NCBI RefSeq assembly: GCF_018614205.1
Contig: NZ_JAGGOS010000070.1
Coordinates: 1 to 33,537 of the forward strand
Length of the DNA stretch: 33,537 nt
Direction: 5' to 3'
DNA from: Streptomyces sp. ISL-36
GTDB taxonomy: Bacteria; Actinomycetota; Actinomycetes; Streptomycetales; Streptomycetaceae
Shown here piece after piece: positions 25,660 to 32,579 of this stretch (the stretch's first letter is position 1; each line of letters starts with the position of its first letter). A program made the position numbers and the translations under genes. The notes beneath the pieces were generated by a model. That model had not been told where the DNA came from. It saw nothing but the letters and a program-made list of their open reading frames with translations, and ran no database searches.

Positions 25660-25704
25660 GTCCCGCCCCCGGACGGTCTTGCCGGACATCACCGGGGGCG
25701 GGAC
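25660..25704 (-). terminator. Hairpin upstream of the mini-protein gene
   Basis: The perfect 13-bp arms GTCCCGCCCCCGG and CCGGGGGCGGGAC enclose a 19-nt loop in the gap between the 33-aa and 77-aa genes. It could end the upstream transcript, leaving the 77-aa gene with its own promoter, or act as an attenuator. Confidence 0.55.
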
Positions 25705-25771
25705 GTGACCCGCTCCCCTGAAACGAGGAAGCGGAGCCGTGGGGCATCGCCCGTGAGGGGCGACCTGTTGG

Positions 25772-25873
25772 TCAGCGCGTGACGACGAGGGCCATGGCGA
25801 GGACGCCGACGGCTCCCACGGCCGTGACGGCCACCGCGTAGAGCCTCACCGCGCCCGCGTCACGGCGCCGCAT
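25772..25873 (-). CDS. 33-aa single-span membrane micropeptide
   Basis: An ATG at 25873, 14 bases inside the end of the 150-aa gene, opens a 33-residue frame starting MRRRDAGAVRLYAVAV. It has a basic N-terminus (three Arg), one hydrophobic segment at about residues 11-31 rich in Ala/Val/Gly, and a final Arg. The same 14-base overlap is used by the JmjC and 135-aa genes, which supports real translation through coupling. It has no recognisable family, and the ribosome binding site is weak (GAAG). The frame may be fortuitous, but the composition is clearly transmembrane. Confidence 0.45.
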   Translation of the reverse strand: MRRRDAGAVRLYAVAVTAVGAVGVLAMALVVTR

Positions 25874-26312
25874 CGATACGCATCTTCGGCGGATCGTGCG
25901 GGTGGTTCCTGATCTCCACCACGCAGTCCACGGCGGCGGATTCGTCGTGCTGCGGGCCGGTGCCCATGTAGTGGTCGAACCACCTCACGAGGTACGAGCA
26001 CGGCGTGCAGTCCGGAACCGGCTCGGGCCGGGGACGGAGCCCGTAGTCGGCGGAGAGGACGACCGTCGCCGGTACGGGGTTGGTGAGGATGCGGACACTC
26101 GACCACTCGTCCTCCGTGGGCGGGCGCAGGTTCCCGGGCGACGCGGCCCACTCGGCGCCGCCGCCCAGGGGACGCAGGTAAACCGTCCCGTCACGGTGCC
26201 GCGACACTCGTCCGAGCCGGGCCGTCCCATTGCCGGTATCGGCCACAAAGGCACCGGCGACGGGGAGGGCTAGGGGTTGGTCCGGGGGTGGGGGGACGCT
26301 GTCTACGAACAT
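25860..26312 (-). CDS. Conserved hypothetical 150-aa protein, first gene of the JmjC locus
   Basis: A 150-residue protein. ATG 26312 is preceded by GGAGAGGAG, a strong ribosome site. The N-terminal half, with PPPPDQPLALPVAGAFVADT, GTARLGRVSRHRDGTVYLRP and LGGGAEWAASPGNLRPPTED, matches a small beta-rich domain I recall from many Streptomyces hypothetical proteins near XRE/DUF397 genes. The C-terminal half is less familiar, with CTPCSYLVRWFDHYMGTGPQ and CVVEIRNHPHDPP, and carries three cysteines. It is divergent from the XRE/DUF5753 gene across 100 bp and overlaps the micropeptide gene by 14 bases. Function unknown. Confidence 0.75.
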   Translation of the reverse strand: MFVDSVPPPPDQPLALPVAGAFVADTGNGTARLGRVSRHRDGTVYLRPLGGGAEWAASPGNLRPPTEDEWSSVRILTNPVPATVVLSADYGLRPRPEPVPDCTPCSYLVRWFDHYMGTGPQHDESAAVDCVVEIRNHPHDPPKMRIDAAP

Positions 26313-26360
26313 GGCCGCTCCTCTCCGTAGCGACGTCACTACAGGAGCGTCAGCGTGACC

Positions 26361-26392
26361 TAGAGTCAGAGTTCCTTCAACTGGTCAACTAG
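26361..26392. promoter_or_regulatory. Divergent promoter region with 8-bp tandem repeat
   Basis: TCAACTGG (26377-26384) and TCAACTAG (26385-26392) are adjacent direct repeats. The opposite strand reads TTGACCAGTTGA, giving a -35-like TTGACC for the minus-strand operon. TAGAGT (26361-26366) could be a -10 for either side. A likely binding site for the flanking XRE protein. Confidence 0.4.
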
Positions 26393-26412
26393 TCGGACGA
26401 GAAGGGAGAGTT

Positions 26413-27252
26413 GTGGTCAATCGCAAGGAGTTGAGGCCGGAAAGCAGCCCCCGGGCAGCGTTCGGCGCCCATCTGCGCAGGCAGCGTGAGGTTCGTGGCT
26501 GGACCCAGGAAGATCTGGCTACGCGCATGGGGAACTCCAGTCAGCACATTTCGGCCGTGGAAACGGGACGCAAACCGCCAACCCTCCTTTTCTCACGGAA
26601 GGCGGATCGGGTCTTCGCTACCTCCGGGACGGGGGAGTCGTTCGAGCGCGAGTGGCACGAGATGCGTCGTGGCAGCCTGCTGGAAGGGTTCCCGGAGTAC
26701 GTCGAATACGAGAGACGGGCCGTCGAGATCCGGCTCTTTGAGATCGGGATCGTTCCAGGGCTCTTGCAGACCCCGGAGTACGCGCGGGTGCTGGCGTACA
26801 GCGCCGTGAAGCGAGGGGCCATCACCCCCCAGCAGGCCGACGAGCGCGTCGCGTTCCTGGCAGCGCGCCAGGCGGCGCTTGAGCGGGCCCAACCACCCAT
26901 GATCTTTTTGGTGATAGACGAGAGCTGCATCCGGCGGCCGATCGGGGGAGAGAAGGTGATGAACGCTCAGCTGGAACGGCTCGTCGAGTTCGCGGACCGC
27001 CCCACCACCCTGCTCCAGATCGCTCCGTACGCCATAGGGGAGCGTCGCACGTTCGGCCTGCCGGTCATCCTGCTCACCCTCGCCGACCGGTCCGTGGTGG
27101 GCTACGCCGAGTCGCAGACGCAGGGGCACCTCGACCGGGAAATCACGTCTGTGCTGCCCCTGTTGACGGCCTACCATCAGCTTCAGGCCGAATCGCTCTC
27201 CCAAGCAGAGTCTGTGGCCATGGTCCAAGAGGTACGGAAGGGCATGTCGTGA
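26413..27252 (+). CDS. WhiJ-type XRE/DUF5753 transcriptional regulator of the JmjC locus
   Basis: A 279-residue regulator. GTG 26413 follows AAGGGAGAG. The XRE HTH is at about 15-65 (FGAHLRRQREVRGWTQEDLA, then SSQHISAVETGRKPPTLLFS). The remainder is DUF5753, with FEIGIVPGLLQTPEYARVL, PPMIFLVIDESCIRRPIGGE and LLQIAPYAIGERRTFGLPV. It is divergent from the JmjC operon and is followed by a decayed DUF397 gene overlapping by GTGA. Codons such as CTT, TTT and AAT are more frequent than in the des genes, a mild sign of horizontal origin. Together with the 77-aa DUF397-like product it may form a regulator-partner pair. Confidence 0.88.
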   Translation: MVNRKELRPESSPRAAFGAHLRRQREVRGWTQEDLATRMGNSSQHISAVETGRKPPTLLFSRKADRVFATSGTGESFEREWHEMRRGSLLEGFPEYVEYERRAVEIRLFEIGIVPGLLQTPEYARVLAYSAVKRGAITPQQADERVAFLAARQAALERAQPPMIFLVIDESCIRRPIGGEKVMNAQLERLVEFADRPTTLLQIAPYAIGERRTFGLPVILLTLADRSVVGYAESQTQGHLDREITSVLPLLTAYHQLQAESLSQAESVAMVQEVRKGMS

Positions 27253-27423
27253 CGACCGAGCCCCCGCTGGTACAAGTCCTCCCACAGCGGCAACGACGGC
27301 ATGAGCGTCGAGGTCGCCACCAACCTCGTCACCTCGCGCGACTTCATTCCCGTCCGTGACTCCAAGCGGCCGAACGGGCGCTTCGCGGCCGGCATCAAGG
27401 ACGGTGAGCTCGGCGTCGCCTGA
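27249..27423 (+). pseudogene. Frameshifted DUF397 gene after the XRE regulator
   Basis: GTG 27249 overlaps the XRE stop (GTGA) and starts MTTEP, but the DUF397 sequence RWYKSSHSGNDGMSVEVATN followed by VRDSKRPNGRFAAGIKDGEL is in another frame, ending at TGA 27421-27423. Deleting one C from the CCCCC run at 27261-27265 joins them. In addition, about ten residues seem to be missing between RDSKRPNG and the final helix. So this is a decayed partner gene, unless the run is a sequencing error or a slippage site. Confidence 0.75.
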
Positions 27424-27438
27424 CCGCCGCACCCCTAC

Positions 27439-27478
27439 GCGAAACGCTCGGCCGGAGAGCCTAGGCCGAGCGTTTCGC
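27439..27478. terminator. Bidirectional stem-loop terminator
   Basis: The perfect 15-bp arms GCGAAACGCTCGGCC and GGCCGAGCGTTTCGC enclose a 10-nt loop between convergent transcription units. It marks the right edge of accessory segment 2. Confidence 0.85.
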
Positions 27479-27493
27479 ATACGTACGGACGGA

Positions 27494-29119
27494 CTACTCA
27501 GCGGGCCACGGGACCTGCGGCGAGCGGTAGTAGTCGATGCCGAGCGCCTCGAACCTCGGCCCCTGGGCCGCCAGGCGCAGCTTGTACGACTCCCAGTCGT
27601 GCGTGGCCGCCGGGGACCAGCCCAGCTCAGCCACCCCCGGCAGCCGCGGGAAGGCCATCTGGTCGATGTGGGCGTTCTCCGAGATGGTCTCCGTCCACAG
27701 CGGCGCCTCGACGCCCCGCACCGCCGCCTCCGGGGCGCCCGGCAGATAGGCCGCCGGGTTCCAGTCGTAGGACCGCCGCACCTCGACGTATCCCGCCCAG
27801 GCCAGGCCCAGCTTGGTCTCCTTGGTGTACTTCATGTCGAGGTAGACCCGGTCGGCGGGCGAGAGGATCAGGCCCGTGCCGTTCCGCGCGGCCTGCGCGA
27901 CCTGCGCCTTCTCGGCGTCGGAGGTCCGGTCCAGGCCCCAGTACTGCGCGAGCGCGCCCTTCGCCGGCGTGGCCCCGGTCAGCTGGTGCCAGCCGATGAC
28001 GGTCTTGCCGTACTTCGCGACGATCGGCTGGACCCTGTCCATGAAGGCCACGTAGTCCTCGTGGGTGGTGGAGTGCGCCTCGTCGCCGCCGATGTGGAGG
28101 TACTTCCCGGGGGTGAGCGCGGCGATCTCCCGGATCACGTCGTCCACGAAGTCGTACGTGACCGGCTTCGGCACGCACAGGGAGCTGAAGCCGACGTTCG
28201 TACCGGTGTAGAGCGGCGGGGCGACGCCGTCGCAGTTCAGCTCGGCGTAGGAGGCGAGGGCGGCGTTGGTGTGGCCGGGCAGGTCGATCTCCGGGACGAC
28301 CTCCTGGTGGCGGGAGGCCGCGTAGCGGACGATCTCCTTGTAGTCCTCCTTGGTGTAGTGGCCGCCGGGGCCGCCCCCGACCTGGGTGGATCCTCCGTAG
28401 GTGGCGAGCCGGGGCCAGGAGTCGATGGCGATGCGCCAGCCCTGGTCGTCCGAGAGGTGCAGATGCAGCTTGTTCACCTTGTAGAGGGCGAGCTGGTCGA
28501 TATAGCGCTTGACCTGGTCGACGGTGAAGAAGTGGCGGGAGACGTCGAGCATCGCGCCCCGGTAGGCGTAGCGCGGGGTGTCGGTGATGGCGCCGCCCGC
28601 GACCTTCCAGGGACCGGGCTGCACGGTGTCGCGCTCGACGGCCGCGGGGAGCTGCTGGCGCAGGGTCTGGACGCCGCGGAAGAGCCCGGCGGGCCGGTGC
28701 GCGGTGAGGGTGATGCCGCTCCGGCCCGACTGGAGCCGGTAGCCCTCCTCGCCGAGCGCCCGGTCGCCCGGACTGAGGCGGAGCAGGATGCCCCCGCGCG
28801 CCTCGTCCTCGTCGACGACCGGCAGGGGGTGGCCGGTCGAGGGGCGGAGCAGTCCGGCGAGGTAGTCGCCGACGGCGCGGGATTCGCGGGAGTCCTCGTC
28901 GACGCGGATGCGGGTGGCGGCGGTGATCGTGTACGGGGCGCCGCCGGGGGTGACGGAGGCGGGGGCGGGGACGATCTGACCGAGAGGCCGGACGGCGGGA
29001 TCGGCGGTCGCGTCGGCGGTGGCGGACGCGGTGGGGGCGGCTGCGGCGCACGAGATGCCTGCTGCCGTCACGAGCAGCAGGGCACCGAGAACACGCGGGA
29101 ACGTTCTGCGCTGTCTCAC
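27494..29119 (-). CDS. Exported GH20 beta-N-acetylhexosaminidase
   Basis: A 541-residue glycosidase that removes terminal N-acetylglucosamine from chitin oligomers and related glycans outside the cell. GTG 29119 is preferred over TTG 29125 because AAAGGGA is correctly spaced only for the former. The signal peptide (RRTFPRVLGALLLVTAAG) is followed by a Thr/Ala-rich linker. A GH20b domain spans about 45-175 and the GH20 barrel about 180-530. HLHLSDDQGWR and HIGGDEAHS are visible, with Asp346-Glu347 as the substrate-assisted catalytic pair, and LWTETI sits near the end. A DasR-like site lies upstream, fitting GlcNAc-responsive control. Confidence 0.93.
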   Translation of the reverse strand: MRQRRTFPRVLGALLLVTAAGISCAAAAPTASATADATADPAVRPLGQIVPAPASVTPGGAPYTITAATRIRVDEDSRESRAVGDYLAGLLRPSTGHPLPVVDEDEARGGILLRLSPGDRALGEEGYRLQSGRSGITLTAHRPAGLFRGVQTLRQQLPAAVERDTVQPGPWKVAGGAITDTPRYAYRGAMLDVSRHFFTVDQVKRYIDQLALYKVNKLHLHLSDDQGWRIAIDSWPRLATYGGSTQVGGGPGGHYTKEDYKEIVRYAASRHQEVVPEIDLPGHTNAALASYAELNCDGVAPPLYTGTNVGFSSLCVPKPVTYDFVDDVIREIAALTPGKYLHIGGDEAHSTTHEDYVAFMDRVQPIVAKYGKTVIGWHQLTGATPAKGALAQYWGLDRTSDAEKAQVAQAARNGTGLILSPADRVYLDMKYTKETKLGLAWAGYVEVRRSYDWNPAAYLPGAPEAAVRGVEAPLWTETISENAHIDQMAFPRLPGVAELGWSPAATHDWESYKLRLAAQGPRFEALGIDYYRSPQVPWPAE

Positions 29120-29205
29120 GGGCAATGTCCCTTTCGACGGGCTTCGCGACTCCGGGTATGCGTATCCGAACAGTCACCATGCGTACCGGGCGCCACTGCA
29201 GCGGT

Positions 29206-29221
29206 CAAGGTGTAGACCAAT
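29206..29221. promoter_or_regulatory. DasR-responsive-element-like site
   Basis: CAAGGTGTAGACCAAT matches the DasR consensus ACTGGTCTAGACCACT at 11 of 16 positions, including GGT and TAGACCA. It is 87 bp before the hexosaminidase start and 22 bp before the divergent 114-aa gene. Confidence 0.65.
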
Positions 29222-29243
29222 TCGACTCTCCGAGGCGCCGATC

Positions 29244-29588
29244 ATGGAACCGTCTGCCCGATTCCGGGCAGAAATCTTGCGTAGACACCCGGGTACCCCT
29301 CAGTATTCACGGGTGCTCGAACGCCGCTCGTCGCATGACGACCTCATCGACCACCTGGTGCGCAGCACCGCGCTCCAGCGCGGTGAGGCCGCCCGGGTGG
29401 TGCTCGACGTGCTGGCGTACTTCGACGAGTCGACCGAGGACTTCGTCCGCCGCCGCCACCGCGAACTGCAGTCCGGCGGGGCCGTGAACGCCGAGATCTT
29501 CGAACGCATCGCGGCCGAACTGCCGCACCGCGCCGTGGCGCCGCCGGAGCTCTCGCTCCGGCAACTGCGCCGCATCGTCTACGGCTGA
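29244..29588 (+). CDS. Conserved hypothetical 114-aa protein upstream of glmS
   Basis: A 114-residue, highly charged, probably all-helical protein. ATG 29244 has GAGG about nine bases upstream. The sequence starts MEPSARFRAEILRRHPGTPQ and includes LIDHLVRSTALQRGEAARVVL, with a basic C-terminus LSLRQLRRIVYG. No catalytic motif or membrane segment is seen. It is divergent from the hexosaminidase and 41 bases before glmS, so it may share a transcript with glmS. I do not recognise a family with known function. Confidence 0.75.
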   Translation: MEPSARFRAEILRRHPGTPQYSRVLERRSSHDDLIDHLVRSTALQRGEAARVVLDVLAYFDESTEDFVRRRHRELQSGGAVNAEIFERIAAELPHRAVAPPELSLRQLRRIVYG

Positions 29589-29629
29589 GCAGCCGAGCAC
29601 ACCCACTGACTTGGAGGGGTTACACCTTT

Positions 29630-31447
29630 ATGTGCGGAATTGTCGGTTACATCGGAAAGCGCGACGTGGCCCCGCTGCTCCTTGAGGGGCTGCAGCGGCT
29701 GGAGTACCGGGGGTACGACTCCGCCGGCATCGTCATCACCAGCCCGAAGGCCACCGGCCTGAAGATGGTCAAGGCCAAGGGCCGGGTCCGTGACCTGGAA
29801 GCCCGCGTCCCCAAGCGCTTCACCGGCACCACCGGCATCGCCCACACCCGCTGGGCCACCCACGGCGCCCCCAGCGACATCAACTCCCACCCCCACCTCG
29901 ACCCCGAGAACAAGGTCGCCGTCGTCCACAACGGCATCGTCGACAACGCGCAGGAGCTGCGCGCCAAGCTGGAGGCCGACGGCGTCGTCTTCGCCTCCGA
30001 GACCGACACCGAGGTCATCACCCACCTCATCGCCCGCTCCCAGGCCACCAGCCTGGAGGAGAAGGTCCGCGAGGCACTCAAGGTCATCGAGGGCACCTAC
30101 GGCATCGCCGTGATGCACGCCGACTTCAACGACCGCATCGTCGTGGCCCGCAACGGCTCCCCGGTCGTCCTCGGCATCGGCGAGAAGGAGATGTTCGTCG
30201 CCTCCGACGTCGCCGCCCTCATCGCCCACACCCGCCAGGTCGTCACCCTCGACGACGGCGAGATGGCCACCCTCAAGGCCGACGACTTCCGCACCTACAC
30301 GACCTCCGGCGCGTCCACCACCGCCACCCCGGAGACCGTGGAGTGGGAGGCCGCCTCCTACGACATGGGCGGCCACGACACGTACATGCACAAGGAGATC
30401 TCCGAGCAGCCCGACGCGGTCGACCGCGTGCTGCGCGGCCGGATCGACGACCGCTTCTCCACCGTGCACCTGGGCGGCCTCAACCTGGACGCCCGCGAGG
30501 CCCGCACCATCCGCCGGATCAAGATCCTCGGCTGCGGCACCTCGTACCACGCCGGCCTCATCGGCGCCGGCCTCATCGAGTCCATGGCCCGCATCCCCGC
30601 CGACGCCGAGCCGGCCTCCGAGTTCCGCTACCGCAACCCGGTCGTCGACCCCGACACCCTCTACATCGCCGTCTCCCAGTCCGGTGAGACCTACGACGTG
30701 CTCGCCGCCGTCCAGGAGCTCAAGCGCAAGGGCGCCCGCGTCCTCGGCGTCGTCAACGTCGTCGGCTCGGCCATCGCCCGCGAGGCCGACGGCGGCGTGT
30801 ACGTCCACGCCGGCCCCGAGGTCTGCGTCGTCTCCACCAAGTGCTTCACCAACACCGTCACCGCGTTCGCGCTGCTCGCGCTCCACCTCGGCCGCATCCG
30901 CGACCTGTCGGTGACCGACGGCAAGCGGATCATCGAGGGCCTGCGCAAGCTGCCCGCGCAGATCAGCGAGATCCTCGAGACCGAGGACGAGATCAAGAAG
31001 ATCGCCGCGGAGTACGCGGGCGCCCAGTCGATGATGTTCATCGGCCGTGTGCGGGGCTACCCGGTGGCCCTGGAAGCCTCCCTGAAGCTCAAGGAGATCT
31101 CCTACATCCACGCCGAGGCCTACCCGGCCTCCGAGCTGAAGCACGGTCCGCTCGCGCTGATCGAGCCGGCCCTGCCCACGGTCGCCATCGTCCCCGACGA
31201 CGACCTGCTGGAGAAGAACCGCGCCGCCCTGGAGGAGATCAAGGCCCGCAGCGGCCGCATCCTCGCGGTCGCCCACCAGCCGCAGGCGAAGGCCGACCAC
31301 ACCATCGTCGTGCCCAAGAACGAGGACGAGCTGGACCCGATCCTCATGGGCATCCCGCTCCAGCTCCTCGCCTACCACACGGCGCTCGCCATGGGCCGCG
31401 ACATCGACAAGCCGCGCAACCTGGCCAAGTCCGTCACGGTCGAATAG
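29630..31447 (+). CDS. glmS: Glutamine-fructose-6-phosphate aminotransferase (isomerising)
   Basis: A 605-residue enzyme making glucosamine-6-phosphate from fructose-6-phosphate and glutamine, the first step to UDP-GlcNAc and peptidoglycan. The glutaminase domain begins MCGIVGYIG, with Cys2 as the nucleophile after Met removal, and has GIAHTRWATHG and HNGIVDNA. Two SIS sugar-isomerase domains follow (CGTSYHAGL, VSQSGETYDVLAA, VVSTKCFTNT; then IGRVRGYPVALEASLKLKEI and AYPASELKHGPLALI). The C-terminus is NLAKSVTVE, typical of GlmS. GGAGGGG precedes the start. The position next to a hexosaminidase with a DasR-like site fits an amino-sugar locus. A U-tract terminator follows. Confidence 0.96.
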   Translation: MCGIVGYIGKRDVAPLLLEGLQRLEYRGYDSAGIVITSPKATGLKMVKAKGRVRDLEARVPKRFTGTTGIAHTRWATHGAPSDINSHPHLDPENKVAVVHNGIVDNAQELRAKLEADGVVFASETDTEVITHLIARSQATSLEEKVREALKVIEGTYGIAVMHADFNDRIVVARNGSPVVLGIGEKEMFVASDVAALIAHTRQVVTLDDGEMATLKADDFRTYTTSGASTTATPETVEWEAASYDMGGHDTYMHKEISEQPDAVDRVLRGRIDDRFSTVHLGGLNLDAREARTIRRIKILGCGTSYHAGLIGAGLIESMARIPADAEPASEFRYRNPVVDPDTLYIAVSQSGETYDVLAAVQELKRKGARVLGVVNVVGSAIAREADGGVYVHAGPEVCVVSTKCFTNTVTAFALLALHLGRIRDLSVTDGKRIIEGLRKLPAQISEILETEDEIKKIAAEYAGAQSMMFIGRVRGYPVALEASLKLKEISYIHAEAYPASELKHGPLALIEPALPTVAIVPDDDLLEKNRAALEEIKARSGRILAVAHQPQAKADHTIVVPKNEDELDPILMGIPLQLLAYHTALAMGRDIDKPRNLAKSVTVE

Positions 31448-31516
31448 CGGCCCCCCGGGCCTGTCCCCCGGAACCGCCGCCTTCGGGCCTGTCCCCCGAA
31501 GCCCCGACCGGACGCC

Positions 31517-31570
31517 GAGCGGTCCCTGCGCACGCCACCTGTGCACAGGGACCGCTCTTCCCTCTTTTTT
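31517..31570 (+). terminator. Intrinsic terminator of glmS
   Basis: The 12-bp arms GAGCGGTCCCTG (31517-31528) and CAGGGACCGCTC (31546-31557) are followed by TTCCCTCTTTTTT. This is the only terminator in the window with a clear T-run. Confidence 0.9.
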
Positions 31571-31698
31571 GGGGGCTCGGTTCGCCTCCGGGGCGCTTGT
31601 GCGGCTGTCGACGGTCGATCGTGCTCGGCCCTCTTTTTGGGGGCTCGGTTCGCCTCCGGGGCGCTTGTGCGGCTGTCGACGGTCGATCGTGCTCGGCC
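31560..31698. repeat. 68-bp tandem duplication downstream of glmS
   Basis: Two nearly identical units (first about 31560-31630, second about 31629-31698) each run from CCCTCTTTTT through GGGGGCTCGGTTCGCCTCCG to GTCGATCGTGCTCGGCC; the offset is 68 bp (31571 to 31639). They differ by one T in the T-run. The rest of the interval up to 31850 shows no gene. Confidence 0.9.
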
Positions 31699-31850
31699 GC
31701 TCGTTCCTCGCGGCCTGTGCGAGTTCTCCCTTTCGACAGCCGCGCGCCCCTTCGGCTCACTCGCCCCAGCCCTCCCACGGGCCCTTGTGCGTGCCCCCGT
31801 TTGGGGCCTTGTGGGGGCTCTGGCGCGGGCCCTTGGGAAGGTGCCGGGGG

Positions 31851-32417
31851 TCAGCCCGTGGCTGTCACGCCCCGGCGGGAGGGGCGGCCGAGGGACATCG
31901 GCCAGTGGGCCACCGCCGCCGTCGCGCCGTACCAGGCGGCGAGGCCGGCGACCGCGGCGACCCAGCCGCCCGCCTTGGCCAGACCGCCATTGTCGGCGAA
32001 GGCGCCTATGCCCAGCAGCAGCAGCGCCACGAACAGCAGCCCGTACACGCCCTGACCGAACAGACCGCTGCCCGACGCGGCCATCGTCAGCGTGAGCGCC
32101 AGCAGTGCCCACAGCAGCAGAAACAGCCCGGCCGCCTCCGCCGACGTGTCGCCCCCGACCCCGGTCCCCCAGGTGAACCAGAAGGCACCGAGCGCCGAAT
32201 AGGCCGTGCCCGTACCGCCGTTGCCCGCGCGCAGGGCGAGCAGGCCGACCAGGAAGAGCGCCACTCCGCCGACCCAGGTGGCGAGGGCTGCGGCGTCCGA
32301 CGCCGCGACGTTGTCGATCACACCGGTACTGCCGATGCCGAAGGCCAGCAAGGTCAGTCCGAGCGCGAGGTGGCCGAGAGTGGAGGTGGTGTTTCCCGCG
32401 GCGACTTCGTTGTCCAC
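31851..32417 (-). CDS. GPR1/FUN34/YaaH (SatP) family membrane protein
   Basis: A 188-residue integral membrane protein with six hydrophobic segments, as in the acetate/succinate channel family. GTG 32417 follows AAGGGAG with five-base spacing. The first segment LGHLALGLTLLAFGIGS replaces the usual NPAPLGL signature with a degenerate version. Later segments include FWFTWGTGVGG and LLFVALLLLGIGAF, followed by GWVAAVAGLAAWYGATAAV, as in the family. The C-terminus is short and basic. Transport of acetate is the family expectation; the weakened signature makes the substrate uncertain. Confidence 0.8.
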   Translation of the reverse strand: MDNEVAAGNTTSTLGHLALGLTLLAFGIGSTGVIDNVAASDAAALATWVGGVALFLVGLLALRAGNGGTGTAYSALGAFWFTWGTGVGGDTSAEAAGLFLLLWALLALTLTMAASGSGLFGQGVYGLLFVALLLLGIGAFADNGGLAKAGGWVAAVAGLAAWYGATAAVAHWPMSLGRPSRRGVTATG

Positions 32418-32579
32418 GGCGGGCTCCCTTCAGGTGTGCAGTTGTACTGCGTGAGCTGCTTGTTCCGGTGACCTTTATCTACCCTTCACAAGCGCACAAA
32501 TCACCTCACGATGGCGAGAATTTATCGCCGTGCCAAGGGAGTTGACGGGACGTTCGGGGGTGCGGGCCGGGAGGCCGGG

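Noticed and set aside
27494..29119. Possible lipoprotein signal (GISC) in the hexosaminidase
   Set aside because: The -3 position is Gly rather than Leu/Val/Ile and the Tat/Sec context favours ordinary cleavage, so I did not call it a lipoprotein.
31455..31500. Direct repeat GGGCCTGTCCCCCG after glmS
   Set aside because: Short GC-rich duplication with no structural context; probably incidental.
31372..32112. 246-aa minus-strand frame ending over glmS (STVTDLARLRGL-like peptide)
   Set aside because: It is the antisense of the glmS C-terminus plus noncoding repeats; this peptide is a common spurious call in GC-rich genomes.
32438..32450. GCAGTTGTACTGC palindrome upstream of the YaaH-family gene
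   Set aside because: The arms are only 5 bp and no matching known operator comes to mind.
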